Made by a program: the position numbers and the translations under genes
Notes under the pieces: generated by a model
What the model was told of the DNA's origin: nothing
What the model saw: only the letters and a program-made list of their open reading frames with translations
Database searches by the model: none
Shown here: in pieces, positions 51,250 through 59,671 of the stretch
How positions within the stretch are numbered: position 1 is the stretch's first letter
Layout: each line of letters begins with the position of its first letter
DNA from: Paenibacillus sp. FSL H7-0331
Lineage (GTDB): Bacteria; Bacillota; Bacilli; Paenibacillales; NBRC-103111
Assembly: GCF_001956045.1 (NCBI RefSeq)
Contig: NZ_MRTH01000012.1
Coordinates: forward strand, 124,001 to 188,000
Direction of reading: 5' to 3'
Length of the DNA stretch: 64,000 nucleotides

Positions 51250-53043
51250 ATGAGAAAACTCGTTCAATGGTTGAATTACAGTCTGCAGCGCAAGCTGATG
51301 CTAAGTTATATTCTGGTCATTGTGATTCCTCTTGTTCTCACATCGTTCATCCTATATCAACGAGCGACACACATCGTGACTGATCAAACGGAAAAGTATA
51401 ACAATAGAATGCTCCAGCTAATGAACGAAAAGATTGATAATCTCGTGACTCAGATTGACCGAATCTCCTACTTTGTGTATTTGGATGATGTGCAGAGGCT
51501 TCTGAACAACATTCCGAAGGATCCGGTGGAAAACGCCTCGTGGCAGATCGACATGAAGATTAAGCTGAATAGTTGGATTGGATTTTTAGGATTTAACGGC
51601 GGTGTTCGCGGCATAACCTTGCTTGATGAACAGGGAGTCTTCTTTAATTCGGAAAACACTGTTATTCAAAAAGGCTTCTCAACTGATCGGGCACGTTGGT
51701 ACCAAGACGCGATCGAAGCGGATGGTGCAAAAGTGCTGCTCGGTCCCAAGGAACTGGGTGAATATACAATTTATCCCAATTTACGGAACGGTAGCCTAAA
51801 TTTTGCTATCGCGCGCAAGGTTTATAATTTACAAAAGAATGATTCACTTGGGGTTCTAGTCATGGGAATTGAGATGTATGATATGCATGCAATCATGAGT
51901 GAACTGAATCTCGATAACAGCACAGGTCTGATGATCATAGATAAATCCAAGGAAATCATATATTCTCGTGGAATAGAGAGTCCGGAACTGCAGCTTAGCC
52001 GGATCATTACAGGGCTGTCACCCGGCAGTAGCTCAATTGTGCAGGAAGGAAACCATAGTTACCTTGTCAACATTTTCACATCAACGAGCACCGGCTGGAA
52101 TTACATTACACTCACCAGTGCAGAAGTTCTTTCGTCCGACGCAAAAAAGCTGAGTGGCTTCATATTATTGATAGGTGTCTTCGCTTGTATTATGGCGGTT
52201 CTCATCTCTTTTATATTTGCTAAAAGAATTGTAACTCCCCTTAAGTGTCTGAAGAACTCCATGAAGAACATTGAAAAAAATAATTTTCATAGCAATATCC
52301 AGGTGACGGGCCATGATGAAGTTAGCCAACTGACCGTAAGCTTTAACCTAATGGTGTCAAGGATCAGAGAGCTTATTCATTCCGTATATCGGTCGGAGAT
52401 CCAGGAGAAGGAAGCTCATATTATGGCTTTGCAGTCCCAAATCAATCCCCACTTTTTATACAACACGTTAGGCACAATCAATGCCATGGCGATGTTATCC
52501 GATAATGAGGATATCAGCAGGATGGTGGTCGCTTTGGGGGACATGTTTAAGTATGCAATGAAACAAAATGGAGGTTTTGCTACCATCCGTGAGGAGATGG
52601 AACACCTTGAAAACTATATAACCATTCAACAGTGCCGTTATGGGGATCGAATACAATTCTGCATGGACGTATCGGAAGCGTTAAAGGAATTCAGCATTAT
52701 CCGCCTTGTTTTGCAGCCTCTGGTGGAGAATGCCATTCGTCATGGTTTGGATCCGCTGCCGGATGGGGGGACAATATGGATCCATGGCGAATACGACCCT
52801 GAAATCGTTCGTATTCATATTCGGGATAACGGTCGCGGTATTGAGCCGGACAAGCTTAGGGCAATTCAATCCAAGCTGCTCTCACGTTTGCAGGATGGGG
52901 CACACCGAAGCAATGAGAGTATCGGTATATACAATGTGAATGAGCGTTTTAAATTGTATTTCGGAGTTGAATATGGCATTTACATAACGAGTGAGCTCGG
53001 TCAGGGAACGACTGTGTCGCTAGTGTTTCCCGTAACTCAATAG
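51250..53043 (+). CDS. YesM-type sensor histidine kinase
   Basis: A 597-residue kinase. TM1 (YILVIVIPLVLTSFILYQRA, about 17-36) and TM2 (GFILLIGVFACIMAVLISFIF, about 303-323) enclose an extracellular sensor of about 265 residues, followed by HAMP (KRIVTPLKCLKNSMKNIEKN) and the His_kinase domain with INPHFLYNTL, phosphoacceptor His401. The HATPase end has LVENAIRHGLDP and IHIRDNGRGI. It partners the regulator encoded 26 bases upstream. GGGAGG precedes ATG 51250, and a terminator follows the gene. Confidence 0.93.
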   Translation: MRKLVQWLNYSLQRKLMLSYILVIVIPLVLTSFILYQRATHIVTDQTEKYNNRMLQLMNEKIDNLVTQIDRISYFVYLDDVQRLLNNIPKDPVENASWQIDMKIKLNSWIGFLGFNGGVRGITLLDEQGVFFNSENTVIQKGFSTDRARWYQDAIEADGAKVLLGPKELGEYTIYPNLRNGSLNFAIARKVYNLQKNDSLGVLVMGIEMYDMHAIMSELNLDNSTGLMIIDKSKEIIYSRGIESPELQLSRIITGLSPGSSSIVQEGNHSYLVNIFTSTSTGWNYITLTSAEVLSSDAKKLSGFILLIGVFACIMAVLISFIFAKRIVTPLKCLKNSMKNIEKNNFHSNIQVTGHDEVSQLTVSFNLMVSRIRELIHSVYRSEIQEKEAHIMALQSQINPHFLYNTLGTINAMAMLSDNEDISRMVVALGDMFKYAMKQNGGFATIREEMEHLENYITIQQCRYGDRIQFCMDVSEALKEFSIIRLVLQPLVENAIRHGLDPLPDGGTIWIHGEYDPEIVRIHIRDNGRGIEPDKLRAIQSKLLSRLQDGAHRSNESIGIYNVNERFKLYFGVEYGIYITSELGQGTTVSLVFPVTQ

Positions 53044-53072
53044 AAAGAACAGGGCCATCTCTCAGTTTTTTT

Positions 53073-53096
53073 AGGCCTTTGGGAAAGGCCCTTTTC
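53073..53096 (+). terminator. Terminator of the two-component operon
   Basis: GGCCTTT-GGG-AAAGGCC stem-loop followed by CTTTTC; its end abuts the stop of the convergent AraC gene. Confidence 0.8.
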
Positions 53097-54072
53097 AATT
53101 ATTTCGATGAACTGCACGGTATTCTGCAGGACTCATCTGAAAATGCTTTCTGAAATTTTTATAGAAAAAATGGATGTTTTTGTATCCGATATGTGCTGAA
53201 ATCTGGGCGATATTAAGATCTGTGTTTTTTAGCAGTAAGCATGCCTTTTTCAGCCTAATATTCTGAATGACTTTGATAAAGCTCTGTCCGAAATAGTCTT
53301 TAATGATTTTGCTTAAATAATTCGGATGAAAATGAAAGTGCTCTGCTGCTGAAGTCAGGTTTATCGTTTGATAATTGATCTCCATGTAATGAAGGATATC
53401 CGCCATTTTTACAGTTTTCTTGCCGCTGTCGGTATCGTTTTCGTACTTGGTATCCTTATAGAGACGCAGCAATTCAGTGAAAAGCAGCCCCAAGTAACTA
53501 TTAATTGCTTCTTCGGAACAAATGTTTGAACTATAGTATTCACAGATCAGTTCAGTCATGAAATATCGAACTTTGGAGTTGCCTTCTGACGGAAATATCA
53601 TGTACTCACTTTGCTCTTGGCTTTTATATACGGCATTTACAAAAAATTCGGAGAGCAAATTGTTACCGGCTAAGCTGTGGATTAAATGGCTGTCATAATA
53701 GCTTTTTCTCATCAAGCAATTGATGATAATATCGTTCTCGCTGCATGCTTCGATAGAATGAACAACATTGGTATCTAAAATAATGAGATGACCTTCCGAC
53801 AAAGTTATCCTTTTGTTATTTATCGTTTGAGTAAGAGTTCCAGCATAGACGTAACTTATTTCAATGAATTCATGCCGATGTTCTTGAACAATGGCAAATC
53901 GGGGATGTTTGTTCATGACGATGAGCTGGTCTGTTTTAAAAAAGTAGCTTTCGCTAATTTTTTTGTCGGCAGATACGTCACCGGGAAACTGCAGCAGCCA
54001 AGGCTGTCCCCAATGCTTGCGCTCCAATTCATCAATACTCCAGAGGAATGGAGCCACTTCCTGTATGTCCAC
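53095..54072 (-). CDS. AraC-family regulator with cupin-like sensor
   Basis: A 325-residue regulator. The N-terminal domain is an AraC cupin (EHRHEFIEISYVYAGTLTQT, LSEGHLIILDTNVVHSIE); the C-terminal 100 residues hold two HTHs (LTSAAEHFHFHPNYLSKII and IAQISAHIGYKNIHFFYKNF, ending FQMSPAEYR). GTG 54072 follows AAGGAGAG. It is divergent from the second GH78 gene across about 180 bases, mirroring the AraC/GH78 pair at 33-37 kb, and convergent with the histidine kinase operon. It probably controls the GH78 gene. Confidence 0.9.
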   Translation of the reverse strand: MDIQEVAPFLWSIDELERKHWGQPWLLQFPGDVSADKKISESYFFKTDQLIVMNKHPRFAIVQEHRHEFIEISYVYAGTLTQTINNKRITLSEGHLIILDTNVVHSIEACSENDIIINCLMRKSYYDSHLIHSLAGNNLLSEFFVNAVYKSQEQSEYMIFPSEGNSKVRYFMTELICEYYSSNICSEEAINSYLGLLFTELLRLYKDTKYENDTDSGKKTVKMADILHYMEINYQTINLTSAAEHFHFHPNYLSKIIKDYFGQSFIKVIQNIRLKKACLLLKNTDLNIAQISAHIGYKNIHFFYKNFRKHFQMSPAEYRAVHRNN

Positions 54073-54218
54073 AAAATCTCTCCTTGCGTACGAATGTTTG
54101 AAATGGTTAATAAATAAACTTGGTATGGATATTTGAATGAAGTTTAGACTATTGTATCATAAGGATATATCAGAAAAAAGTCTATATTTGATTCGGATAA
54201 TAATGCTGCTAACATTTG

Positions 54219-54233
54219 TTGAAAACGTATTAA
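54219..54233 (+). promoter_or_regulatory. Candidate CcpA (cre) site before GH78
   Basis: TTGAAAACGTATTAA matches the cre consensus WTGNAANCGNWNNCW in all but one position and lies 18 bases before the rhamnosidase start, overlapping its 5' leader. Catabolite repression of this gene would fit; unproven. Confidence 0.35.
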
Positions 54234-54250
54234 CGAGGAGGATAAGCAAT

Positions 54251-57049
54251 ATGGCATTGGGGGATTTAGAGGTAGGACAGCTTTTATGCGAGTCAATGGT
54301 AAACCCGGTCGGAATCGATATTCTGGTCCCGAGGTTTAGCTGGCAGTTGAAATCAGTCAGGCGAGGGGTGCTTCAAGCGGCTTATCGCATCATGGTCGCC
54401 GATACTGAAGAAAAACTATCGCAAGGTACCGATCTAATCTGGGATTCAGGTAAAGTTCAATCGGACGAATCGGTATTTTGCGCTTATGAGGGTGAACAAT
54501 TAATATCCAGAAAAAGGTATTACTGGCGTGTGAAGGTATGGGATCAGACAGGGGCGGAATCAGAATGGAGCACGGTAGCTTATTGGGAAATGGGGCTCAT
54601 GCAGCGGGAAGATTGGAAAGCCCTGTGGATCGAGCCCAAACAAGAACCTGTAGTCGAAGACTCTATATTAAGCTTACGTGAAGCCTTGCAATACAACGAA
54701 CCGACGGATACGTCCATTTTGCACCCATGCCCTTTGCTGAGAAAATCATTTTTTATTCCATCCAACTTACGTAAGGCAAGACTTTATGCAACAGCACACG
54801 GCACTTATGTGTTCCAAATCAATGGACAAAAAGTAGGCAACCAGGAACTTGCGCCTGAGTTCACATCTTACGATCGATATCTTCAATATCACACTTACGA
54901 AGTAACAGATCTGGTGAAGAAGGGTGCAAATGCTCTAGGTGCTATTTTGTCGGATGGCTGGTATGCCGGAAGAATCGGTCTCTCTGGAAACAGCTGCCAA
55001 TATGGCGATAGACTTGGTCTTTTGTTTCAGTTGGAACTCGAATACGAGGACGGTACACAGGAGATTATCATTTCCGATCACAACGTTAAATCATCATTCA
55101 GCCATATCCTTTATTCAGATCAGTTTATTGGTGAAAAAGTGGACGCCAGACTGATGAAGGATGGTTGGGCACTACCGGATTACGACGATTCCAGTTGGGA
55201 TCATGTTGACGTAGCACATTTTGATATCTCCAATTTAGTGGCACATTATGGTGAGCCCGTTCGGGTTGTTGAAAAACTTCCTGTTGTTCAAGTGATAACG
55301 ACTCCTAAAGGAGAAACGGTAGTCGATTTTGGGCAAGTGATGGCGGGGCGTGTTTCCATGAGTGTAACAGGGCTGGCAGGCACCGAAATTATACTGGAAC
55401 ATTCCGAAGTGTTGGATGAACAAGGGAATTTTCTCAACAATATTATGGGAAGGCATAAAGATCAAAAGGATATCTATATTCTTCGCGGAGGTGAACCCGA
55501 AACTTTTGAACCCAGCTTCACTTTTCACGGGTTCCGCTATGTGAAGGTTACAGGATATCCGGGGATCGTTCTACCTGAACACTTTACGGCTATTGTACTG
55601 TCTTCAGATATGAGATATACGGGCTCTTTTGAATGTTCTGATGAGAGAATTAATCGTTTACAGCAAAACATTGTATGGAGTCAGAAATCGAATATGCTGT
55701 CGATACCCATGGATTGTCCGCAAAGGGAGCGTGCCGGTTGGTCTGGAGATATTCAAGTATTCGTTCCCACCGCGGCATTCAATATGGACGTGCACGTATT
55801 TTTAACACGGTGGCTCCGCAATCTTGCGCTTGAACAACTGCCAAATGGAGAGATACCGAATGGAGCTCCTTACCATAAAAGTTTTCGATATATAGACCAT
55901 ACGTTGATGGGAAAAGATTCTTCAGCAGGTTGGGGGGATGCCATTATTATCGTCCCATGGGCTTTATTTCAAGCTTATGGCGATGTTCAAGTGCTTGAGG
56001 AATTTTATGATTCCATGGTTCGTTGGATCAGTTATATTCGCCGGACAGCGGAAGATGAGATGCCGGACAACTATGAACAAATGGATGATGAGCAAAAGGA
56101 AAGACAGAAATATTTATGGAATACCGGATATCATTTTGGCGACTGGTTGTTCCCGAGTGCCGCCACTCCAACGGAGAGCGCCATGATGACAAAAGAAGTT
56201 GTATCGACATCTTTCTTTGCTTACTCTACGCTGCTCCTTTCTAAAATTGCCGCCATACTAGGCAGACACTCAGACGCAGAGGAGTATTCGGTCCTGAATG
56301 GGCATATTCGGAATGCATTTTCAGAAGAATACCTTAATGATGAAGGGATGCTGTCGGCACATTTTCAAGGTGCATATGTTTTGGCACTACAGTTTGGACT
56401 TGTTCCAGAGATGGCTCGCATCAAAGTCGTAGAGCAATTAGTTAGCCTTATAGAAGGTAATGGCTATCGGCTTGATACGGGATTCGTTTCCGTTCCTTTC
56501 TTATTGGATGTTCTCTGTAAATATGGCAAACGAGAAATTGCGTATATGTTATTATTTCAAACAGAGTGTCCATCATGGCTGTATGAAGTGGAACGAGGCG
56601 CTACTACCATTTGGGAATCATGGAGCGCGATCCAGCCAGATGGCAAAGTATCTTCCATGTCCTTTAATCATTATGCGTTTGGTTGTGTTGGCGATTGGCT
56701 TTACCGTGAAATTGGGGGTCTCCATAAAGAACAAGTGGGATATAAGAAAATTAACATCCAGCCGGCTGTTGATTGCGGGTTGTCTTATGCATCGGCGAAA
56801 TATGAATCCCGGTACGGGACCATTGTCTCAGGTTGGAGCAAACAGGGGCGGCAGTTCACCGTTGAAGTCATTATACCGACGAATACAACGGGTACTGTAA
56901 TGCTTCCAAGTGCAAATCTTGAAAATGTGAAGGAATCAGGTATTCCATTAAGAGAGACCTTAGGGTTTATTTCATTTCAACAAATGAATTTGGGTGTATC
57001 TGTTCTGCTCGGGAGTGGGAACTATAGATTTACTTATTCTCTAGAATAA
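54251..57049 (+). CDS. Alpha-L-rhamnosidase, GH78 (cytoplasmic, second copy)
   Basis: A 932-residue GH78 enzyme paralogous to the one at 33-36 kb. It opens VGQLLCESMVNPVGIDILVP, RFSWQLKSVRRGV, continues with the LAPEFTSYDRYLQYHT segment, and has the catalytic motif DCPQRERAGWSGD (one residue shorter than the DCPQRDERLGWTGD of the first copy) and ATTIWESWSAIQPDG. It has no signal peptide. GAGGAGG stands nine bases before ATG 54251; an upstream in-frame ATG at 54137 would add 38 residues without a ribosome site. The sequence is moderately different from the first copy, suggesting a different aglycone or linkage. Confidence 0.93.
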   Translation: MALGDLEVGQLLCESMVNPVGIDILVPRFSWQLKSVRRGVLQAAYRIMVADTEEKLSQGTDLIWDSGKVQSDESVFCAYEGEQLISRKRYYWRVKVWDQTGAESEWSTVAYWEMGLMQREDWKALWIEPKQEPVVEDSILSLREALQYNEPTDTSILHPCPLLRKSFFIPSNLRKARLYATAHGTYVFQINGQKVGNQELAPEFTSYDRYLQYHTYEVTDLVKKGANALGAILSDGWYAGRIGLSGNSCQYGDRLGLLFQLELEYEDGTQEIIISDHNVKSSFSHILYSDQFIGEKVDARLMKDGWALPDYDDSSWDHVDVAHFDISNLVAHYGEPVRVVEKLPVVQVITTPKGETVVDFGQVMAGRVSMSVTGLAGTEIILEHSEVLDEQGNFLNNIMGRHKDQKDIYILRGGEPETFEPSFTFHGFRYVKVTGYPGIVLPEHFTAIVLSSDMRYTGSFECSDERINRLQQNIVWSQKSNMLSIPMDCPQRERAGWSGDIQVFVPTAAFNMDVHVFLTRWLRNLALEQLPNGEIPNGAPYHKSFRYIDHTLMGKDSSAGWGDAIIIVPWALFQAYGDVQVLEEFYDSMVRWISYIRRTAEDEMPDNYEQMDDEQKERQKYLWNTGYHFGDWLFPSAATPTESAMMTKEVVSTSFFAYSTLLLSKIAAILGRHSDAEEYSVLNGHIRNAFSEEYLNDEGMLSAHFQGAYVLALQFGLVPEMARIKVVEQLVSLIEGNGYRLDTGFVSVPFLLDVLCKYGKREIAYMLLFQTECPSWLYEVERGATTIWESWSAIQPDGKVSSMSFNHYAFGCVGDWLYREIGGLHKEQVGYKKINIQPAVDCGLSYASAKYESRYGTIVSGWSKQGRQFTVEVIIPTNTTGTVMLPSANLENVKESGIPLRETLGFISFQQMNLGVSVLLGSGNYRFTYSLE

Positions 57050-57225
57050 TCTTCACAACCTTCAGGCTCTTCGTCGTCTTCGGCTTCAACAAGGGGAGAG
57101 AAGGTGTGGAGGGCTGGACCAGTGTGTTCATGGTCACTATTATTGCTTGAGAAGTATTGGATATTTCGTCGCGATTCAACAGAAAGTACGACAACTAACC
57201 ACATAAACTAAATCTCTATTTACTA

Positions 57226-57262
57226 AAAATAAGGATGAGTATAATGTTCATCCTTATTTTAA
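57226..57262. terminator. Terminator downstream of the second GH78 gene
   Basis: AAAATAAGGATGA (57226-57238) pairs perfectly with TCATCCTTATTTT (57248-57260) around a nine-base loop. It lies 177 bases after the GH78 stop, leaving room for a lost gene in between. Confidence 0.8.
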
Positions 57263-57412
57263 TAATATCAATTTGTCAAATTAACATTTTATGTAACCAT
57301 TAAAAAATCCCATCATCTATCGTTCAGAATTCTATCGATATAATATCCTCCAGCTACAATGTTGAAGTAAAGATGGAGTCGTCCAACCAACACAGATCAA
57401 ATTTCGAGCGGT

Positions 57413-57559
57413 GTGGACGCAGCCAAATACCGTGGGCTTTCTGGCATGCGAATACAGGCTCACCTCACCGCATTCGTCGCTAATGTGAAACGAATGGTTA
57501 GTTGATAGAGAAAAAGCAGCCCGCTCTCTCCCTTAGAACCATTTTTTTAGGACAGCCCC
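57413..57559 (+). pseudogene. 3' remnant of an insertion-sequence transposase with one end of the element
   Basis: An open stretch from 57413 reads VDAAKYRGLSGMRIQAHLTA and ends FVANVKRMVS before TGA at 57503. This fits the C-terminal end of IS1182/IS5-group transposases (A-K-Y-R-G-L, then I-Q-A-x-L-T-A, then N-V-K-R). At 57550-57559 GGACAGCCCC, preceded by a T-run, resembles the outer end of such elements (GGGGCTGTCC in reverse). No catalytic DDE residues and no left end are visible, so it is a fragment left by an old insertion. Confidence 0.55.
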
Positions 57560-57624
57560 AGTTTGGTTAGGAGGGGGTAGACACCCAGTTGGCGATGGCA
57601 TGAGCTGCTTGAGCGCTGCAGAAC

Positions 57625-58737
57625 CTACATTCGTAGGTGTAAGATTTCATTTAATTCCTGTATAAAGGCTGAATTTTCTACTTCCTTCCCCACCGAAACC
57701 CGAATATGGCCTGGAAGATTCCATATTCCCCCGAAACGAACAATAATTCCTTTACTTAACAATTGCTCATAAATAAATTTGGCATGCGTGCCCAGATCAA
57801 CCAACACAAAGTTGCTCATGCTTTCAACAAACGGTAGCTGGAGTTCCCGAAATGAACGGTAGAGCTGTTCTTTGCCTTCTGAATTCACTTGTAAAGACAG
57901 GCGTAAGTGCTCAGTATCGTGAAGAGCAGCCGAAGCCGCGGCTTGAGCTAATGCATTGACATTAAAAGGCTCCTTCACCTTAAGGATCTGCTTAATAATG
58001 GACTCTGGAGCCGCCCCATAACCGACTCGTAATCCTGCCAAACCATATATTTTTGAAAACGTCTGAAGTACGACAATCGGATATCCGGCGCGAACAAATT
58101 CCAGCCCGTTTGTGTAGTCGGCAGCTGTAGCGTATTGACTGTAAGCCGCATCAAACAGCATCAGGATATGTTTAGGCAGTACGTCCAGCAAATGATGCAA
58201 GACAGATTGTGATAGATAGGTGCCGGTCGGGTTGTTAGGCGAACAAATGCAGAGCAGTTTGGTTCGCTCGGTAACCGCGTTTACGATGGCATCAATATCG
58301 AAGGTGTACGACTCCCCGAGCGGGACATTAACGACGTTTGCTCCCATAAGAAGTGCCCCGAATTCATATTCGCTGAATGATGGAGCAGGGACAATGATTT
58401 CATCGCCAGGTTCCAGAAAAGCCTCGGAGACAAGCGTTATTAACTCATCGCCTCCATTACTGATAATCAATTGTTGCGGTTTCATGTCAAGTTTCTCGGC
58501 AATAGCTTGCCGTAAGTTCGTTGTGCTTGAATCTGGATAGCGATGAATGTCCGGTAAAGAACACATAATGGCCTCCAAAGCTTTGGGAGAAGGTCCCAAC
58601 GGATTTTCGTTTGAAGCTAGTTTGATGATCCTGGATATCCCCAGCTCGCTCTGAAGCTCCCAAATAGGCTTTCCTGGTGTATAGGGACTAATGTTTTGTA
58701 TGGCCTTTCTCGCTCGGACTTCATTGTTTCCAGACAT
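57625..58737 (-). CDS. HisC-like class II aminotransferase
   Basis: A 370-residue PLP aminotransferase of the HisC subfamily. Motifs: LASNENPLGPSPKALEAI, YPDSSTTNLRQAIAEKL, ISNGGDELITLV, CSPNNPTGTYLS, DAAYSQYA and the PLP lysine in TFSKIYGLAGLRVGYG. Sequence fits histidinol-phosphate aminotransferase, but no his genes are near; it may act on another amino-acid-like substrate. AAGGAG precedes ATG 58737; the codon at 58755 lies in its leader. It is divergent from the KDPG-aldolase gene across about 250 bases. Confidence 0.85.
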   Translation of the reverse strand: MSGNNEVRARKAIQNISPYTPGKPIWELQSELGISRIIKLASNENPLGPSPKALEAIMCSLPDIHRYPDSSTTNLRQAIAEKLDMKPQQLIISNGGDELITLVSEAFLEPGDEIIVPAPSFSEYEFGALLMGANVVNVPLGESYTFDIDAIVNAVTERTKLLCICSPNNPTGTYLSQSVLHHLLDVLPKHILMLFDAAYSQYATAADYTNGLEFVRAGYPIVVLQTFSKIYGLAGLRVGYGAAPESIIKQILKVKEPFNVNALAQAAASAALHDTEHLRLSLQVNSEGKEQLYRSFRELQLPFVESMSNFVLVDLGTHAKFIYEQLLSKGIIVRFGGIWNLPGHIRVSVGKEVENSAFIQELNEILHLRM

Positions 58738-58983
58738 AATAAATCTCCTTTTCATATAAATTTCAGGCGGTGACTGCTCCTTTTAATGTAAAACTTCCTC
58801 TAAGTAAAGTAACCATCCAATCGGTTTTATTTCTCCCGATCCAGTTTATAGGTTCATTTGTGTTGTCTAATGGCTGGCACGTAAAGAAAAGAAATGGATG
58901 GTTACGTTTCTACTCCCATCCTTTACGATCGGTTTGTACAAGCGGTTATCATAGAAGCTTGATTATGCAGGGGGTTGAATCAG

Positions 58984-59613
58984 ATGAGCATACTGAACGT
59001 TTTGAAAAAGGAAAAAATAATGGCCATGATCAGAGGACTGTCGCCAGCCACAACTGACCGGACCTTGGATGCGTTGGCCAATGGAGGAATTCGGTTTATT
59101 GAAGTGACCACAAATACAGAAGGGGCTTATGCGCTGGTCTCACGTTGGAGAACCGCATATAGCGACGATTTATACATCGGTATTGGAACTGTGCTCGATG
59201 TGAACATGGCCAAACAAGCGATTGACGCTGGAGCACAATTTCTAGTTTCCCCCAATCTGGATGCAGAAGTGATTGCATATGGAATCAGGCATCAGATCGA
59301 TGTCTATCCGGGAGTAATGACACCAACAGAGATTGTGAAAGCGAGCAAGGCAGGAGCCAAAGCTGTAAAAGTGTTCCCAATGGGTTCACTGGGTGGCGCC
59401 TCTTATTTGAAAGAAGTTCGCGCTCCGCTAGATAAGATACCGATGATCGCTTCAGGAAGTGTCGGTTTACACAACATTCGTGAGATTATTGCCGCGGGGG
59501 CGTGTGCTGTAGGCATGGGTGGACATTTGGTAAATAAACAGTGGATTGAGGCCGGGAATTATGCCGCAATGACGAAACTGGCGAGTGAATGTGTCGGTTT
59601 GGTTAAAGAATAG
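58984..59613 (+). CDS. KDPG/KHG-type aldolase (Eda-like)
   Basis: A 209-residue TIM-barrel aldolase of the KDPG/KHG family. Typical elements: MAMIRGLSPATTDRTLDAL, GIRFIEVTTNT (catalytic Glu), GIGTVLDVNMAKQAIDAGA, FLVSPNLDAEVI, GVMTPTEI and the Schiff-base Lys in AVKVFPMGSLG. It would split a 2-keto-3-deoxy sugar acid (phosphate). GGGGG precedes ATG 58984; an in-frame ATG at 58975 is less well placed. It is followed 58 bases later by the decarboxylase-family gene. No kdgK or dehydratase gene is adjacent. Confidence 0.88.
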   Translation: MSILNVLKKEKIMAMIRGLSPATTDRTLDALANGGIRFIEVTTNTEGAYALVSRWRTAYSDDLYIGIGTVLDVNMAKQAIDAGAQFLVSPNLDAEVIAYGIRHQIDVYPGVMTPTEIVKASKAGAKAVKVFPMGSLGGASYLKEVRAPLDKIPMIASGSVGLHNIREIIAAGACAVGMGGHLVNKQWIEAGNYAAMTKLASECVGLVKE

Positions 59614-59671
59614 ACTGGTTTGGATGAGCCCTGAATACGAAGAGGATGTTTAAGTGAAAGGAAAGATCAAC

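Larger units (their letters stand above)
57050..57624. other. Gene-poor region with decayed sequence between GH78 and the aminotransferase gene
   Basis: No intact gene. It contains a short open stretch at 57070-57150 reading FVVFGFNKGREGVEGW and ending at TGA (faintly like the end of a polytopic protein, not assignable), the GH78-side terminator at 57226-57262, and a transposase remnant at 57413-57559. Confidence 0.5.

Noticed and set aside
57070..57150. Fragment of a glycosyltransferase or transporter
   Set aside because: GWTSVFM is weakly reminiscent of the GtrB-type glycosyltransferase membrane end, but the fragment is too short to support a call.
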